A DNA stretch of 57,114 nucleotides from NCBI RefSeq assembly GCF_900103585.1, contig NZ_FNHV01000037.1, positions 1-57,114 of the forward strand, given 5' to 3'. Position numbers and translations under genes: made by a program. How positions within the stretch are numbered: the stretch's first letter is position 1; every line of letters begins with the position of its first letter. Of the stretch, positions 16,601 through 24,779 are shown in pieces. The stretch is from Streptomyces sp. cf386 (GTDB taxonomy: Bacteria > Actinomycetota > Actinomycetes > Streptomycetales > Streptomycetaceae). The notes beneath the pieces were generated by a model. That model was not told the DNA's origin. It did no database searches and saw nothing but the letters and a program-made list of their open reading frames with translations.

Positions 16601-16687
16601 GTGACGTGGACACTGCCGGAACCGATGCTCGCCGCCCCTGTGTCCGACCCTGCGCTGCTGCCGGGGTGGGCGGGTGAGCCGAAGTAA
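16601..16687 (+). pseudogene. ATP-dependent DNA ligase stub ending at the catalytic lysine
   Basis: From GTG 16601 the frame reads TWTLPEPMLAAPVSDPALLP and then GWAGEPK, followed by TAA. This is the N-terminus of a LigC/LigD-type ligase, where the family continues EPKWDGFRA. Homology stops exactly after the nucleotide-accepting lysine. The next sequence belongs to a recombinase-helper remnant on the other strand. The point at about 16685 therefore looks like an insertion or deletion junction. Confidence 0.7.
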
Positions 16688-16730
16688 GACAGGTGTCAGG
16701 CCCTGGTTGCGGCAGTCCTTCCGGCAGCAT

Positions 16731-16985
16731 TCAACGCGTCACAGGGAGGGAGGCCACGGTGTTGCCCTGGCCCAGAGCTTCGCGCAGGGTGGCGTTCTCC
16801 GCTTCGAGTTCGGCGTTCCGCAGGCTCAGCGTCTGGACGTGGTTGGCGTAGGCGGCGATGGTGGCGCGTGCCTCCCGCTGCTCGGCCGCGTGTGGGGAGC
16901 CCAGCGTGCGGTCCGCCTTCTTGAGGCGGGCGATGTCCGCCGTCAGGGTGTCGGTCTGCGGTCGGGGCGTTCCGGGGTTTACCCG
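16731..16985 (-). pseudogene. Remnant of a DUF6262/TnpC-like recombinase helper
   Basis: The minus frame ending at 16731 encodes a coiled coil (TADIARLKKADRTLG, REARATIAAYANHVQTLSLR, NAELEAENATLREALGQ) without a start codon. This pattern matches the C-terminal half of the small coiled-coil proteins that accompany tyrosine recombinases of Tn554-type elements. No recombinase gene is visible nearby. An inverted pair GTTCGCAT/ATGCGAAC lies upstream of it at 17035-17042 and 17062-17069. The assignment rests on layout and is moderate. Confidence 0.45.
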
Positions 16986-17120
16986 TCCACGACGTAAGCG
17001 TCCTGGTGCGTACTCGCCGCCGACACATCAAGGCGTTCGCATGTGCCCGGCGCTTGCCTTGATGCGAACGGAAGCCTACGCAGCGTTGAAGTCCGGCCTT
17101 TGGGGCTGATCGGGCGAGGC

Positions 17121-17579
17121 TCAGCAGGCGACAGCCCATGTCCGGTCGATCCCGCAGCCCACCATGGGTAGCCGTCCTGGCAGGTTCTTGGTCTGCTGGT
17201 GGTACTCGGCCCGCATTTGGTTGACCAGCGAAAACAGCAATCGTCGATGCCAGTGGCGAGTTGCCGGCCCGCGCATGGTCCGGATCTTGAGGTGGACGGC
17301 CAGGTGCTGTACGTCCTCGCTCTCCGTGGGCAGGAACGGCCGGACCGCGGATGGGGCGTTGGCTGGGCGGATGGTCCGGTTGTGTCCAGCGTGGCTGTGG
17401 CCGACACCGTAGTGATCAACCTGTGTGGCTCGGACCTTTGCTCCCGAGCGTGGGCCGTGGCAGGGCTCGATCCCGACGTTCGGCCCGGGGGTTTCCTGTC
17501 CGTACTCGGGGCGAACGGATCGGCACGGCCAGTTTTGTGGAGGCGCCTGGCCGGGCCGTCGGCGGTAGTCCGTCGGCAC
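17121..17579 (-). other. Unassigned frame, possibly a gene remnant
   Basis: A 152-residue minus-strand frame. Its second half (HLAVHLKIRTMRGPATRHWH, then LLFSLVNQMRAEYHQQ) looks protein-like, while the first half is rich in arginine and proline and does not. I recognise no domain. It lies between the recombinase-helper remnant and the AraC gene and may be the tail of a gene lost from the same element. Confidence 0.25.
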
Positions 17580-17582
17580 CGC

Positions 17583-18377
17583 TTACAGCTCTCGGCCGCC
17601 CAGCCCCGCAGGGCCGGCCGCACGTATGTCACGCGGACTCGCGCCGAGTTCACGGCGGCAGGCCTTGTTGAAGGCCTGGAGATCGGCGATGCCGACGGCC
17701 GCGGCGATGGCGGTGATGGAAAGGGTGGAGGACAGCAGGAGGTGGCGGGCGCGTTGAAGGCGTCGGTGCCGGATGTATGACACGACCGTGAGGCCGGTTT
17801 CGGCACGGAACACTCGCGTCAGGTGTGTGTGGGAGATTCCGACGACGCGTGCGACGTCCGGTACGGACAGCGGGCCTGCCAGGTGTTCCTCGACGTAGGC
17901 CTGTGCGGCGGCGACGAACGGGTGGCGGCGCCCGGCTCCCTCGCTCCTCGGCAACCCGGCGATGCGCCACAGAGCGGTCCAGACCTCGGCCGTGGCTCGC
18001 GGGGGAGAGGTCGGCATGGCCGTCACGGCGCGGCGGAGCAGATCGGCCAGGCGTGTGCTCTCGGCCGCGGCGTCCTGCATCACCGGCACCACGCGTGCGG
18101 TTCCGCCGTCGTGCAGCCGCAGATGGACGTAGAGATGCTCCGACCTGCCCCGGTAGTGAAAGTGCACCTCCGTGTTCGGCGGCACCAGGCTGACGTGGCC
18201 GGGGCGTATGGGGTGGACCGACTCTCCGAGGGTCAGAGCACCCTCGTAGTGGTAGAGATGCAGCTGCCACAGGTCGGGCAGCCGGAAGACGTCATGGGCG
18301 GAGAAGACGCCGTGCACCCCGATGCCGGCATTGACCACGGTGGGCGCCTCGTCGAGTCGTACTGTTGCGTGTTTCAC
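17583..18377 (-). CDS. AraC-family regulator
   Basis: A 264-residue regulator. The N-terminal cupin-like sensor (about 15-100) contains WQLHLYHYEGALTLGESVHPIRPGHVSLVPPNTEVHFHY. Two C-terminal helix-turn-helix units (about 165-255) are seen in LSVPDVARVVGISHTHLTRVFRAETGLTVVSYIRHRRL and SITAIAAAVGIADLQAFNKACRRELGASPRD. The cupin suggests a sugar or small-molecule effector. GTG 18377 starts the gene. It diverges from the phytanoyl-CoA dioxygenase-like gene, 73 bp away, and probably controls it. Confidence 0.92.
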   Translation of the reverse strand: MKHATVRLDEAPTVVNAGIGVHGVFSAHDVFRLPDLWQLHLYHYEGALTLGESVHPIRPGHVSLVPPNTEVHFHYRGRSEHLYVHLRLHDGGTARVVPVMQDAAAESTRLADLLRRAVTAMPTSPPRATAEVWTALWRIAGLPRSEGAGRRHPFVAAAQAYVEEHLAGPLSVPDVARVVGISHTHLTRVFRAETGLTVVSYIRHRRLQRARHLLLSSTLSITAIAAAVGIADLQAFNKACRRELGASPRDIRAAGPAGLGGREL

Positions 18378-18450
18378 GAAGATGGAAAATTACCAGCACT
18401 GGACGATTTCAGCCCACGACCGATCCGGATCGGGCACCTACGTTCGTCGC

Positions 18451-19269
18451 ATGTCAACCAGCAAGCAACTCCTGACATCGGTTCAGGTGGCGCGGTTCGT
18501 GGCACAGGGATTCCTGCGCCTGGACGGGGTGGTGCCGCGGGAGATCAACGAACGGGCCATCGCGACCTTGGCCGAGGGTCTGCCGGACGTGGCCTACGGC
18601 ACTCCGCTGGGTGGGGCGTTCGCGTCGGACACCTTCGTCCACGAGCTGCTCGATCTTCCGGTCGTCGCAGGCGCTGTCGAGAGCCTGGTCGGTCCCGGGC
18701 CGACCGTCGACCACCATGCGGTTCATGTGCGCGAGCCGCACGAGGGACAGGCGCAGCCGCTCCACGGAGACGCCATCATCGATGTCCGGCCGGATGCGTT
18801 CGACATCCAGCTCATGTACTACCCGCACGAGGTGACCGCCGAGATGGGCGGCACCCTCAGTGTGCCAGGAAGCCATCTGCGCAGGATCAACGAGACGGAC
18901 GTCGGCCGCGTCCAGAACCTCAGGGGGCAGACCCGTCTGACCTGCCCGGCAGGCACGGTCGTTCTCGTGCACCACGGCATCTGGCACGGTGGCCGCCGCA
19001 ACGACACCGCGGGTCGTCGCTACATGTACAAGCTCCGCCTCAACCCGACCGTGCCGCAGGTGCGCCTGTGGGACGTGTCCGACCTGCACGACCCTGCGGT
19101 GACCGCGGAGCTGAACACGTACTTCCCCTGGTACGAGCAGGCCACGGCCCGACTGGAGATCTACAACCGGGTCCTGATGTGGCGGGCCCTGACCGGTGAC
19201 GACTCGTTCGATGTCGACTACTGGGTCACGCGCGTCAGCAACCGGCCGACCCTGAGGAGTCACGCATGA
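18451..19269 (+). CDS. Phytanoyl-CoA dioxygenase (PhyH) family oxygenase
   Basis: A 272-residue Fe(II)/2-oxoglutarate oxygenase. Metal ligands fit HGDAIID (H and D, near residue 112) and the distal histidine in VLVHHGIWHGG (near 175). A downstream arginine in RRYMYKLRL could bind 2-oxoglutarate. PhyH proteins hydroxylate lipids, amino acids or natural-product intermediates; the position at the edge of a glycoside hydrolase region hints at a carbohydrate-responsive role. ATG 18451 is chosen as it fits the family length, although the frame extends to 18322. An ATGA overlap with the next small gene shows a shared transcript. Confidence 0.85.
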   Translation: MSTSKQLLTSVQVARFVAQGFLRLDGVVPREINERAIATLAEGLPDVAYGTPLGGAFASDTFVHELLDLPVVAGAVESLVGPGPTVDHHAVHVREPHEGQAQPLHGDAIIDVRPDAFDIQLMYYPHEVTAEMGGTLSVPGSHLRRINETDVGRVQNLRGQTRLTCPAGTVVLVHHGIWHGGRRNDTAGRRYMYKLRLNPTVPQVRLWDVSDLHDPAVTAELNTYFPWYEQATARLEIYNRVLMWRALTGDDSFDVDYWVTRVSNRPTLRSHA

Positions 19270-19535
19270 GGCAGCAGGTTCTGGTCCTCTACCTCGCCAC
19301 GTCGGCGCTGGACTCCGACGTCGTGGGCTGGTCCCGGTACGACGGGACCGGCAGGACCCGCCCGACGACCGGTGACAGCGACGAGCCGCCCTATCCCACA
19401 GGGCTTGCCGCGCTGCTCGACGGGTGGCGCCTGTTCCAGGCATCCCAACTGCTGCCGCCGCAGGCCGGTCACGAGTACGACGTCTCCTTCCTCAAACACG
19501 AGTTCTTCTTCGAGAAGACGGAGGACGACTCTTGA
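19266..19535 (+). CDS. Small protein of unknown function coupled to phyH
   Basis: An 89-residue protein starting inside the PhyH stop codon (ATGA at 19266). Its sequence includes QVLVLYLATSALDSDVVGWSRYD, then GLAALLDGWRLFQASQL and VSFLKHEFFFEKT. No domain, signal or membrane segment is recognised. The tight overlaps on both sides (its stop overlaps the next ATG at 19535) and its compact, aromatic-rich C-terminus argue for a real gene, probably an accessory factor of the dioxygenase. Confidence 0.65.
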   Translation: MRQQVLVLYLATSALDSDVVGWSRYDGTGRTRPTTGDSDEPPYPTGLAALLDGWRLFQASQLLPPQAGHEYDVSFLKHEFFFEKTEDDS

Positions 19536-20090
19536 TGACATCCACCTTTCCGTGGCGGAGAGGCGGGAGGCGAACGGCCGTCCTCGCCGCGGTGACCGCC
19601 CTGATGGCAACACTTCTGAGCGCCTTGGGTACCGCCGGGACGGCGCAGGCGGCCACGGTGGATACGAGCGCGTCTTATGTGCTGGTCAACCGGGGCAGTG
19701 GCAAGGCCCTGGATGTGGCGGGTGTGAGCACGGCTGACGGGGGCCTGACGCAGTGGACCCGTACCGACCATGCCAACCAGAGGTTTCAGTTCGTGGACTC
19801 GGGTGGTGGCCACTACCGGTTGAAGGCGCAGCACTCGGGCAAGGTGCTGGACGTCCTGAACCACTCCACGGTCGACCACGCGGACATCGTGCAGTGGGGT
19901 GACGCCTATGGCACCAACCAGCAACTCCGGCAGCGTGGACATCAAGCCGATCCTCCAGTGGCTCGCCTACACCAAGGGCTGGATGCCCGGCAACGAGACC
20001 ATCGGTGAGGTGCAGTTCGGCTACGAGATCACCTCGTCGTCCGGCGGCCTCAACTTCAACACCAACAACCTGACCGTCAACGGCGGCTGA
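19535..20090 (+). pseudogene. CBM13 secreted protein joined out of frame to a GH12-like tail
   Basis: ATG 19535 begins a signal peptide (RRTAVLAAVTALMATLLSAL, cleavage near AQAA) and a ricin-type CBM13 repeat region, with SGKALDVAGVSTADGGLTQW and SGKVLDVLNHSTVDHADIVQW. It is almost identical to the start of the GH62 gene at 43001. At about 19925 the homology ends. In the +1 frame the sequence becomes KPILQWLAYTKGWMPGNETI and GEVQFGYEITSSSGGLNFNT, which resembles the C-terminus of GH12-type endoglucanases, ending at TGA 20088-20090. The catalytic core is missing. The gene is a deletion product that may still make a secreted CBM13 stub. Confidence 0.75.
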
Positions 20091-20303
20091 CCAAGCATCA
20101 GGGCCGAGGTCGGTCCGCGTCCTTCCGTGGGCGCGGTCGACCTCGGCCCGCAGCGCGTTGTCCTCCGCGAAGGCGCCTGCGACGCAGACATGTCCCTGGC
20201 AAGCCTGCTGTCGGAAGCTGTGCCCCATGCACTGAGTGGGTTCTGCTGCCGGGTGCGAGAATGCCGGCAGTAGCAGGCGAGGGGATGGGGAAAGGCAGCG
20301 ACC

Positions 20304-21353
20304 GTGCCGGACAACCGAGCGAGAACACCTTCGATGGAGGACCACGGCGAGCGCGGTGGGGGACCCGCATCGGTGACGATCGCCTATATCGCCGAGTCCG
20401 CGGGCGTCTCCGTTCCCACCGTGTCGAAGGTGCTCAACGGCCGCTCGGGAGTGTCGGACGAGACCCGGGCCCGCGTCGAGGAACTGATCCATCAGTACGG
20501 ATACCGCAAGCCTCCGAAGAACCGCAGCAATCTCGTGGAGCTCGTGTTCCGCGAGCTGGAGAGCATGTGGGCCGTGGAGATCATCCGCGGTGTCGAGCGC
20601 GTGGCCCGCAGGAACCGGATCGGTGTGCTGGTGTCGGAGTTCGGGCTGCCCGACACGGCGGGCATGACCATCGACGACACGGTCGGCCGGCGTCCCCAGT
20701 GCGTGCTGTCGGTGGCGCAACTCTCCGAGGCGGAGCGGGAACAGCTGAAGGCGAAGGGCATCCCGTTCGTCGTCTTCGACCCGATCGACGAGTTGCCGGA
20801 CGACGTTCCGTTCGTGGGTGCCACGAACTGGAGGGGCGGGCAGGCGGCGACCAGGCATCTGGTCGGCCTGGGGCACCGGCGCATCGCCATGGTCAGCGGG
20901 CCTGATCACCCCTTCTGCCTCGCCCGGTTGTCCGGCTACTCGTCCGCTCTCGCGGAAGCCGGACTGCCGGTGGAGCCCGACCTGGTCGTGAAGACCCAGC
21001 TCACGCGTGAGCACGGGTACGCCGCCGCGCGGGAGTTGCTGTCCCGACCCGATCGCCCCACCGCTGTGTTCACCGCCAACGACATGCAGGCGCTCGGTGT
21101 CTACCAGGCCGCGCGCGAGCTGGGCCTGCGCATCCCGCACGATCTCAGCGTGGTGGGCTTCGACGACGTACCGGCCGTGGCCTGGATGGATCCGCCTTTG
21201 ACCACGGTCCACCAGCCGCTGGCCGAGATGGCGACGGCGGCCACCGAGCTGGCTCTGGCGCTCGGGCGGGGTGAGCAGGTGGCGCAGGTGGGGCTGGAGA
21301 TCGCCACCACTCTGGCCGTCCGGGAGAGCACGGCTCCGCCGAAGGAGGAGTGA
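20304..21353 (+). CDS. LacI-family regulator
   Basis: A 349-residue regulator. The helix-turn-helix (about 23-70) has TIAYIAESAGVSVPTVSKVLNGRSGVSDETRARVEELI, then the hinge region (ending YRKPPKNRSNL) and a periplasmic-binding-type sensor domain with GATNWRGGQAATRHLVGLGHRRIAMVSGP, TAVFTANDMQALGVYQAARELGLRIPHDLSVVGFDDVP and LTTVHQPLAEM. The effector is probably a sugar or oligosaccharide. GTG 20304 after AAAGG is used; ATG 20334 is an alternative. It converges on the GH5/GH43/GH36/GH42 operon and is the best candidate for the paired operators at the far end of that operon. Confidence 0.93.
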   Translation: MPDNRARTPSMEDHGERGGGPASVTIAYIAESAGVSVPTVSKVLNGRSGVSDETRARVEELIHQYGYRKPPKNRSNLVELVFRELESMWAVEIIRGVERVARRNRIGVLVSEFGLPDTAGMTIDDTVGRRPQCVLSVAQLSEAEREQLKAKGIPFVVFDPIDELPDDVPFVGATNWRGGQAATRHLVGLGHRRIAMVSGPDHPFCLARLSGYSSALAEAGLPVEPDLVVKTQLTREHGYAAARELLSRPDRPTAVFTANDMQALGVYQAARELGLRIPHDLSVVGFDDVPAVAWMDPPLTTVHQPLAEMATAATELALALGRGEQVAQVGLEIATTLAVRESTAPPKEE

Positions 21354-21379
21354 GGCAGTGCGGCAGGGACGCCGCTGCC
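21354..21379. terminator. Possible hairpin between convergent lacI-like and GH5 genes
   Basis: The stem GGCA..GCGGC / GCCGC..TGCC with a small bulge forms right after the LacI stop codon. There is no T tract, which is common for actinobacterial terminators. The prediction is by eye. Confidence 0.35.
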
Positions 21380-21423
21380 CCGGCTGCCCGTGAGGTGGGC
21401 AACCAGGGCGAGGGGCCTGTCGG

Positions 21424-23190
21424 TCAGGATTCCTTGACAGCCGTACCGGTGACTGAATCTCCGGACTTCGTGACCTTGTACTTCACCTTGGCGCCGCTGT
21501 GGAAGTGGAAGGTCAGCGTCGCGGGTTCGCCGTCACGCAGGGACTCGAGGGTCTCGGTGGTCAGGATGATCGTGCCGTTCGGGTAGTCCGGCCGGAAGGC
21601 CTTGTTGAATTCCTGGTACGGAGTCCAGCTGGTCGGGCCGGCGTTGGTGCCGTCGGCGTACGTGGCCTCCATGGTCGCCAGGTCGTCTCCCTGGTACTTC
21701 GTGGGAATGGTGAACTTCTCGGCCGTGCCCGTGGCGTCCGACAGCACCGGAGTGTCGTAGGTGACCACGCCGATCTGCCAGGGCAGCCCCTGGGAGAACC
21801 GGGCCTGGAGCGTCGCGTTGACCCCGTAGTCGCGATCGCCGGCCAGCCGGGTCAGGGCCGGTGCCGTGAGGGTGAGCCGATTCTCGAAGACGGTGTAGTC
21901 CCGGCCCTCGGCCAGCTTGGTGTCGCCGTGCCACAGCCCCCGGAACTTGGTGCCGTTCCGGTTCAGGGTGAGCGACTGGGCCGTGATCCGGCTCGACTTC
22001 GCCACGAAGACCTTGTCGAAGGAGGCGGTTCCCGAGCGGGTGGTCCAGCTCGACTTGATCCAGGCGAAGAGGGCGGGGTCACGCCACTTCAGGGTCTCCC
22101 GGTTCAGGTAGGCGAAGCCGGGATCCCACAGGGCGGTGGTGACACCGGCGACGCGTGCCAGGTATCCGACGTGCTCGTAGTACTTCAGCGCCTCGCCCCG
22201 CTCGATGCGGGAGGGGTGGTTGTCGTCGGGGTAGGCGAGCAGGCCGTACTCACCGAGGTAGACGGGGATGCCCCTGGCGACGAAGGTGTTGTGCATGCGG
22301 GCGAAGGCGTCGTCGGCGTCGTTGCGGGCGTTGTCGTCGTACCGGGTGCCGCCCGCGATGTTCACGCTGAACGGGTAGTAGCTGTAGTAGTGCACGGTGG
22401 CGACCAGGTTCTTGTCGCGCAGCGCGCTGATCGTGGTGTACAGGTCGTCCATGAGGTCCTGGGAGGGGGTGCCGACCTGTGTGGTCAGGACGAGCAGGCG
22501 GTCCTTGTTCCCGCCGCCCGAAGCGCGGACGACCTTCTGGAACGAGGTGTTCAGCTCGTTCATGTACTGGGTCTTCTGTGCGGCTGTGGCGTCGCCGAAG
22601 GTCGGTTCGTTGACGCCTTCGAAGAGCAGGGTGCGCGGCTCGTTCCGGAACGCTGCGGAGATCTGGGTCCACAGTGCGTCGTAGCGAGCGCGTACGTTGT
22701 CGTGGTCCGTGGAGATCTTCTCGATCCACTGCCATGAGTCGTGGTGGACGTTGAGCACGACGTAGAGGTTCTCGGCCTGTGCCCAGTCCACCACCTGCTG
22801 GACCCGGCTCATGTACGCGGCGTCGACGGTGTAGGGCGCGGTGGCCGACTGGTGTGCGCTCCAGGTCACCGGGATGCGGACGCTGCGGAAGCCCTGCGCC
22901 CGGACGGTTTCGAACAGCTCTCTGGTGGCCTTGGGGTTGCCCCAGGACGTCTCGTCCGGAATCGCGTCCAGGGTGTTGCCCAGGTTCCAGCTGGGCTGCA
23001 TCGCGTCGACGGCGTCCATGGCGCGGGCCGGAACCCTGACCGTGGAGCCTGTCTGCTGTGCCGCACCGCCCGGCGTGGCGATCGCGGTGCCGCCGGACAG
23101 CCCCAGGACGACGAGCAGCGCCATCAGCAGGCCGGTCAGGCGTCCTGGGCCGTGGCTGCTTTGGCGGGCGGGTTGCCGTATGCCCTTCAT
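21424..23190 (-). CDS. Secreted GH5_4 endoglucanase/xyloglucanase with CBM_X2 and CBM46-like domains
   Basis: A 588-residue secreted enzyme. A signal peptide (about 17-50) is followed by the GH5 barrel (about 55-370): WNLGNTLDAIPDETSWGNP, RIPVTWS, VHHDSWQW, the acid/base glutamate 195 in GVNEP and the nucleophile glutamate 314 in LGEYGLL. C-terminal domains follow: an Ig-like CBM_X2 (about 400-485, SLTLNRNGTKFRGLW) and a CBM46-like module (about 490-580, ending in ATLTFHFHSGAKVKYKV). This domain order is that of GH5_4 enzymes that cut xyloglucan or mixed glucans. ATG 23190 follows AAAGGAAAG. It is the last gene of the leftward operon. Confidence 0.92.
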   Translation of the reverse strand: MKGIRQPARQSSHGPGRLTGLLMALLVVLGLSGGTAIATPGGAAQQTGSTVRVPARAMDAVDAMQPSWNLGNTLDAIPDETSWGNPKATRELFETVRAQGFRSVRIPVTWSAHQSATAPYTVDAAYMSRVQQVVDWAQAENLYVVLNVHHDSWQWIEKISTDHDNVRARYDALWTQISAAFRNEPRTLLFEGVNEPTFGDATAAQKTQYMNELNTSFQKVVRASGGGNKDRLLVLTTQVGTPSQDLMDDLYTTISALRDKNLVATVHYYSYYPFSVNIAGGTRYDDNARNDADDAFARMHNTFVARGIPVYLGEYGLLAYPDDNHPSRIERGEALKYYEHVGYLARVAGVTTALWDPGFAYLNRETLKWRDPALFAWIKSSWTTRSGTASFDKVFVAKSSRITAQSLTLNRNGTKFRGLWHGDTKLAEGRDYTVFENRLTLTAPALTRLAGDRDYGVNATLQARFSQGLPWQIGVVTYDTPVLSDATGTAEKFTIPTKYQGDDLATMEATYADGTNAGPTSWTPYQEFNKAFRPDYPNGTIILTTETLESLRDGEPATLTFHFHSGAKVKYKVTKSGDSVTGTAVKES

Positions 23191-23226
23191 GTTCTTTCCT
23201 TTCGTTCGGTCGTAGGGGGTTGGGCT

Positions 23227-24738
23227 TCAGCCGTCGAGGGGCTCGTAGTCGAACCAGTCGAAGTGGACGGTGCCTGCCGTGGCGTACATGCCGATGACCC
23301 GGCCGGTGAAGCCGCCGGCCACCTCCGTCGACAGGTAGCGACCGTCGAGGGTCGCGAGCTCGGTCAACGTTCCGTCCGGGGCTTCGATCCCCAGCGAGGC
23401 GACGTCGGGTCCGGTGCAGGGCCCGTGCGGTGACGGCGGGTCGGTGACGGCGACGGCAAGGGTCACCGGCCCGGCGGGCACGGACTGGGCGGCCACGACC
23501 GTGCGCAGGGAGCCGACGCGCGCGATCACCCGCACCTCCGCGCCGCACGCCTCGATCGCGTAGTGGTGCCGCTCGTCCAGCCGTACGGCGAGGCCGCCGC
23601 GCCCCTGCCCCGCGTCGACCAGGGCGCGCGCCCGGCAGGAGAAGTGCTGCTGACGTCGGCCCGTGAACACCACGTCGGGCTCGTCCAGGGAGGCGCCCCG
23701 CGCGCGGAGCGTCAGCCAACCGGGGCGCTCCTTGGTGGTGCAGAGCTCGGCGGGGCGGTCCCGCACGGAGATCCAGGTCGACCCGAGTTCGCTGAGCTCG
23801 AAGTCGTCGCGCCCTTCCTCGACGGGGCCGGGGGTGAGCGGCCAGGGGAGCGCGGACAGGTCCGAGGTGACCTCGCCGACGACCGGCCAGTCGTCCTCCC
23901 AGGTCACGGGCGCGAGGAAGGTCTCCCGGCCGAGCACGTGCCAGCCGGGGGTGCCGCCGCGCGGACGTACGCCGAGGAAGACCATCCACCATGAGCCGTC
24001 GGGGCCTTGGACCAGGTCCGCGTGGCCGGTGTTCTGGACCTGGTGGTCGGTGCCGCGGTGGGTGAGGATCGGGTTGGCCGGGTGCGGTTCGAACGGACCG
24101 GTCGGCGTACGGCCGCGGGCGATCGACACACCGTGGCCGCGCTCCGTGCCGCCCTCGGCGATGAGCAGGTACCAGTAATCGCCGATCCGGTACAGGTGCG
24201 GCGCCTCCGGAGCCTTCGCGCCGGGGCCGCCGGACCAGAGCCGGTGCGGTGTGCCGTACGTCTGCCCGGTGGACGGGTCGATACGGACCTGCGACACCCC
24301 GGCGACCGTGCACCAGCAGGTGTCGTCCTCGTCCCAGGCCAGGTCGGGATCGATACCGGGTACGCCCGGTGCCCAGATGGGGTCCGACCACGGCCCGGCG
24401 GGGTCGGTGGCCGTGACGATCAGATTGCCGCCGCCCTCGCTGCAGTTGGTGACGATCAGCCAGAAGCGCCCGTCGTGATGGCGCAGGGTGGGGGCGTAGA
24501 TCCCGCCGGAGGACGCCATGGAGGCCGGCAGCCGCAACTGCTCCGGCCGGTCCAGGACGTTGCCGATCTGCCGCCAGTGCACCAGGTCACGGCTGTGGAA
24601 GAGGGGTATGCCGGGGAAGTACTCGAAGCTGGAGCAGGCGAGGTAGTAGTCGTCGCCGACACGGCAGATGCTCGGGTCGGGGTGGAACCCGGGGAGCACG
24701 GGGTTGGTGGCGTGGGCGGGCGGGGTCTGAGCGGGCAC
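23227..24738 (-). CDS. GH43 beta-xylosidase/alpha-L-arabinofuranosidase, cytosolic
   Basis: A 503-residue enzyme without signal peptide. The five-bladed propeller carries the catalytic base in GFHPDPSI (Asp21), the pKa modulator in GIDPD (Asp130) and the acid in KAPEAPH (Glu178). A C-terminal beta-sandwich (about 310-500), DUF1349/xylosidase-type, ends FDWFDYEPL. It releases xylose or arabinose from oligosaccharides inside the cell. GTG 24738 follows AAAGGA. It lies 36 bp upstream of the GH5 gene and 41 bp downstream of the GH36 gene in one operon. Confidence 0.92.
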   Translation of the reverse strand: MPAQTPPAHATNPVLPGFHPDPSICRVGDDYYLACSSFEYFPGIPLFHSRDLVHWRQIGNVLDRPEQLRLPASMASSGGIYAPTLRHHDGRFWLIVTNCSEGGGNLIVTATDPAGPWSDPIWAPGVPGIDPDLAWDEDDTCWCTVAGVSQVRIDPSTGQTYGTPHRLWSGGPGAKAPEAPHLYRIGDYWYLLIAEGGTERGHGVSIARGRTPTGPFEPHPANPILTHRGTDHQVQNTGHADLVQGPDGSWWMVFLGVRPRGGTPGWHVLGRETFLAPVTWEDDWPVVGEVTSDLSALPWPLTPGPVEEGRDDFELSELGSTWISVRDRPAELCTTKERPGWLTLRARGASLDEPDVVFTGRRQQHFSCRARALVDAGQGRGGLAVRLDERHHYAIEACGAEVRVIARVGSLRTVVAAQSVPAGPVTLAVAVTDPPSPHGPCTGPDVASLGIEAPDGTLTELATLDGRYLSTEVAGGFTGRVIGMYATAGTVHFDWFDYEPLDG

Positions 24739-24779
24739 CCTCGGTCGTCCTTTCGTCGGGTGGGTGGCGGGGTCGGCGC

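Noticed and set aside
17035..17069. Inverted repeat GTTCGCAT/ATGCGAAC considered as an attachment site
   Set aside because: No direct repeat partner and no recombinase gene were found; too short to support the claim.
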